DNA of 64,000 bases from RYN-230 sp963829725. Its GTDB lineage: Bacteria > Actinomycetota > Actinomycetes > Streptosporangiales > Streptosporangiaceae. Under the pieces are notes generated by a model, which ran no database searches, was not told the DNA's origin, and was given only the letters and a program-made list of their open reading frames with translations. Every line of letters starts with the position of its first letter. The stretch's first letter is position 1. The DNA is taken from assembly GCA_963829725.1 (NCBI GenBank), contig CAWHJW010000021.1, positions 310,001 through 374,000 of the forward strand. The letters run 5' to 3'. The position numbers were made by a program, and so were the translations under genes. Shown piece after piece: positions 62,686 to 64,000 of this stretch.

Positions 62686-63195
62686 ATGCAGATCACCGTC
62701 ACCGTCAACGGGGTCAGCCACGCTCGGGAGGTGGAAGCCCGGCTGCTGCTGATCCACTTCCTGCGGGACGACCTGCGGCTGACCGGCTCGCACTGGGGCT
62801 GTGATACCTCTAACTGCGGGGCCTGCGTGGTCTGGCTGGACGATACCCCGGTCAAGTCGTGCACCGTGCTGGCCGCGATGGCGGACGGGCACCGGGTGCG
62901 CACCGTCGAGGACCTGGCCCAAGGCGGCGTCCTCGACCCGGTGCAGCGCGGCTTCGCCGAGTGTCACGGGCTGCAGTGCGGGTTCTGTACCTCCGGCATG
63001 ATGATGACCGCCCGGTGGCTGCTCGACCACCATCCCGAGCCCAGTGCCGCCGAGGTCCGCGAGGCCCTGTCCGGCCAGCTGTGCCGGTGCACCGGGTACG
63101 AGAACATCGTCCGGTCCGTCCTGTGGGCCGCAGCTCTGATCCGGGGGGACGGCCCCCCAGGACCCCCCGCCGTCCGCCGAGAAGCGGCGCCGTGA
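62686..63195 (+). CDS. Second CO dehydrogenase-type small subunit (two 2Fe-2S clusters)
   Basis: A 169-residue CoxS paralogue with HWGCDTSNCGACVVWLDDTP, VKSC, LQCGFCTSGMMMTA and QLCRCTGYENIV, so all eight cluster cysteines are present. The C-terminal DGPPGPPAVRREAAP comes partly from a hairpin repeat (63141-63170). The stop overlaps the GTG start of the next gene (GTGA), implying coupled translation. It lies one base after coxM2. Confidence 0.92.
   Translation: MQITVTVNGVSHAREVEARLLLIHFLRDDLRLTGSHWGCDTSNCGACVVWLDDTPVKSCTVLAAMADGHRVRTVEDLAQGGVLDPVQRGFAECHGLQCGFCTSGMMMTARWLLDHHPEPSAAEVREALSGQLCRCTGYENIVRSVLWAAALIRGDGPPGPPAVRREAAP
63141..63170 (-). repeat. Dispersed G/C hairpin repeat, copy 6 (inverted)
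   Basis: The reverse complement begins GCGGGGGGTCCTGGGGGGCC and ends GTCCCCCCGG. It differs at about three of 30 positions from copy 3, which lies 80 bases away in the opposite orientation. It encodes the C-terminal tail of CoxS2. Confidence 0.6.
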
Positions 63196-64000
63196 CCAGC
63201 ATCGGTGGCGAGGCGGGGCGCGCCGGAGGCGTGTCCCCTCCGAGCCAGCGATTCGCGGGGGGTTCCGGGGGGTCGTCCCCCCGGGCCAGCACCGCGTACG
63301 GGCGGGTGGCCCGGAAGGAGGACGCGCGGTTCCTGCGTGGCCAGGGCACCTTCGTCGACGACGTCGCGCTGCCCGGCATGCTGCACGGCGCCATCCTGCG
63401 CAGCCCGCTGGCGCACGCCCGGATCGTCTCGGTGGACACCACGGCCGCCGAGGCCCACCCGCGGGTCCGCGCGGTCATCACCGGCGAGGTGCTGGCCGGG
63501 CGCGAGCTGGCCTGGATGCCCACCCTGTCCCGGGACGTGCAGGCCGTGCTGGCCACCGACAAGGTCCGGTACCAGGGTCAGGAGGTGGCGTTCGTCGTCG
63601 CCGAGGACCGGTACGCCGCCCGCGACGCGCTCGAGCTGATCGACGTGCAGTACGAGCCGCTGCCGGTGGTCGCCGACGCGAGGAAGGCCCTGGACCCCGG
63701 GGCCCCGGTGATCCGGGACGACCTGGCGGGCAAGCGGGACAACCACATCTTCGACTGGTCCGCGGGTGACCAGGCGGCCACCGACGCGGTGTTCGCCGCG
63801 GCCGACGTGGTCGTCGCCCAGGACATGCTGTACCCGCGGTCGCACCCGGCCCCGCTGGAGACCTGCGGCACGGTGGCCGACTTCGACCCGGTCACCGGGA
63901 AGCTGGCCGTCTGGGCCACCAGCCAGGCCCCGCACGCGCACCGCACCCTGTACGCGCTGCTGACCGGGCTGCCCGAGCACAAGATCCGGATCATCTCCCC
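63192..64000 (+). CDS. Second CO dehydrogenase-type large subunit, N-terminal part (cut by window edge)
   Basis: Only the first about 270 residues are present. GTG 63192 overlaps the coxS2 stop. After a 40-residue Gly/Ser extension that includes a hairpin repeat, the CoxL fold begins: GRVARKEDARFLRGQGTFVD, LRSPLAHARIVSVDTTAA, MLYPRSHPAPLETCGTVADF and GLPEHKIRIIS. The overall similarity is to form I CoxL, but the active-site loop that separates form I from form II lies beyond the window. Confidence 0.9.
   Translation, partial: MTSIGGEAGRAGGVSPPSQRFAGGSGGSSPRASTAYGRVARKEDARFLRGQGTFVDDVALPGMLHGAILRSPLAHARIVSVDTTAAEAHPRVRAVITGEVLAGRELAWMPTLSRDVQAVLATDKVRYQGQEVAFVVAEDRYAARDALELIDVQYEPLPVVADARKALDPGAPVIRDDLAGKRDNHIFDWSAGDQAATDAVFAAADVVVAQDMLYPRSHPAPLETCGTVADFDPVTGKLAVWATSQAPHAHRTLYALLTGLPEHKIRIIS
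63250..63291 (+). repeat. Dispersed G/C hairpin repeat, copy 3, inside coxL2
   Basis: GGTTCCGGGGGGTCGTCC then CCCCGGGCCAGCA. It is almost identical to copy 2 near recF over about 30 bases. Read in frame it encodes AGGSGGSSPRAST in the N-terminal extension of CoxL2. Confidence 0.7.

Overview
The window is high-GC (roughly 70 percent G+C or more by eye) actinobacterial chromosome spanning the replication origin. The gene order rplI-rpsR-ssb-rpsF, PadR gene-ino1, murJ-pseudokinase-sigM-anti-sigma-trxBA, parAB-rsmG-jag-yidC-yidD-rnpA-rpmH | dnaA-dnaN-recF-DUF721-gyrB-gyrA-DUF3566-tRNA-Ile closely follows the origin region of Streptomyces and relatives. Form I-like aerobic CO dehydrogenase genes and the decayed IS remnants point to a soil-type actinomycete, perhaps a Streptosporangiales-like lineage; the exact taxon cannot be set from sequence alone.

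Layout. 1-1.5 kb: ribosomal/SSB operon on the minus strand. 1.6-13.5 kb: endonuclease IV, a GT87 mannosyltransferase, a class A penicillin-binding protein, DUF5318, a PadR regulator with a palindromic operator, inositol-phosphate synthase, cupin, MFS transporter and CCA-adding enzyme. 13.7-23.9 kb: cell-envelope and redox block (DUF6049, MurJ, pseudokinase, SigM, anti-sigma factor, TrxB/TrxA with a SigR-type promoter, Nudix). 23.9-30.5 kb: acetyltransferase, aldolase, then a decaying accessory stretch with ISL3 and IS5 remnants, lying between two perfect parS sites. 30.5-37.5 kb: parB, an extra gene, parA, rsmG, jag, yidC, yidD, rnpA, rpmH on the minus strand. 37.6-48.9 kb: dnaA, oriC, dnaN, recF, DciA-like gene, gyrB, gyrA, DUF3566 and tRNA-Ile on the plus strand. 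49-64 kb: CO dehydrogenase region: coxD/coxE-type maturation genes on the plus strand, converging on a minus-strand operon (coxM-coxS-coxL-XdhC/YHS-coxG plus five tiny membrane proteins), a LysR regulator, and a second, divergent coxM-coxS-coxL set cut by the window end.

How the genes work together. The origin block supplies initiation (DnaA, oriC), the sliding clamp, topoisomerase and ParABS segregation. The CO dehydrogenase block probably lets the cell oxidise CO for energy: CoxM/S/L form the enzyme, CoxD/CoxE/XdhC-type proteins mature its Mo-Cu site, CoxG links it to membrane quinone, and the five small single-helix proteins are unexplained candidates for a membrane platform.

Two sequence-wide oddities stand out. 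Several genes, some normally essential (PBP, cca, jag, and the MFS C-terminus), carry single-base frame breaks, which more probably reflects sequencing error than gene death. A G/C hairpin repeat of about 30 bp occurs at least six times, always close to a gene start or end and sometimes in frame inside the protein.
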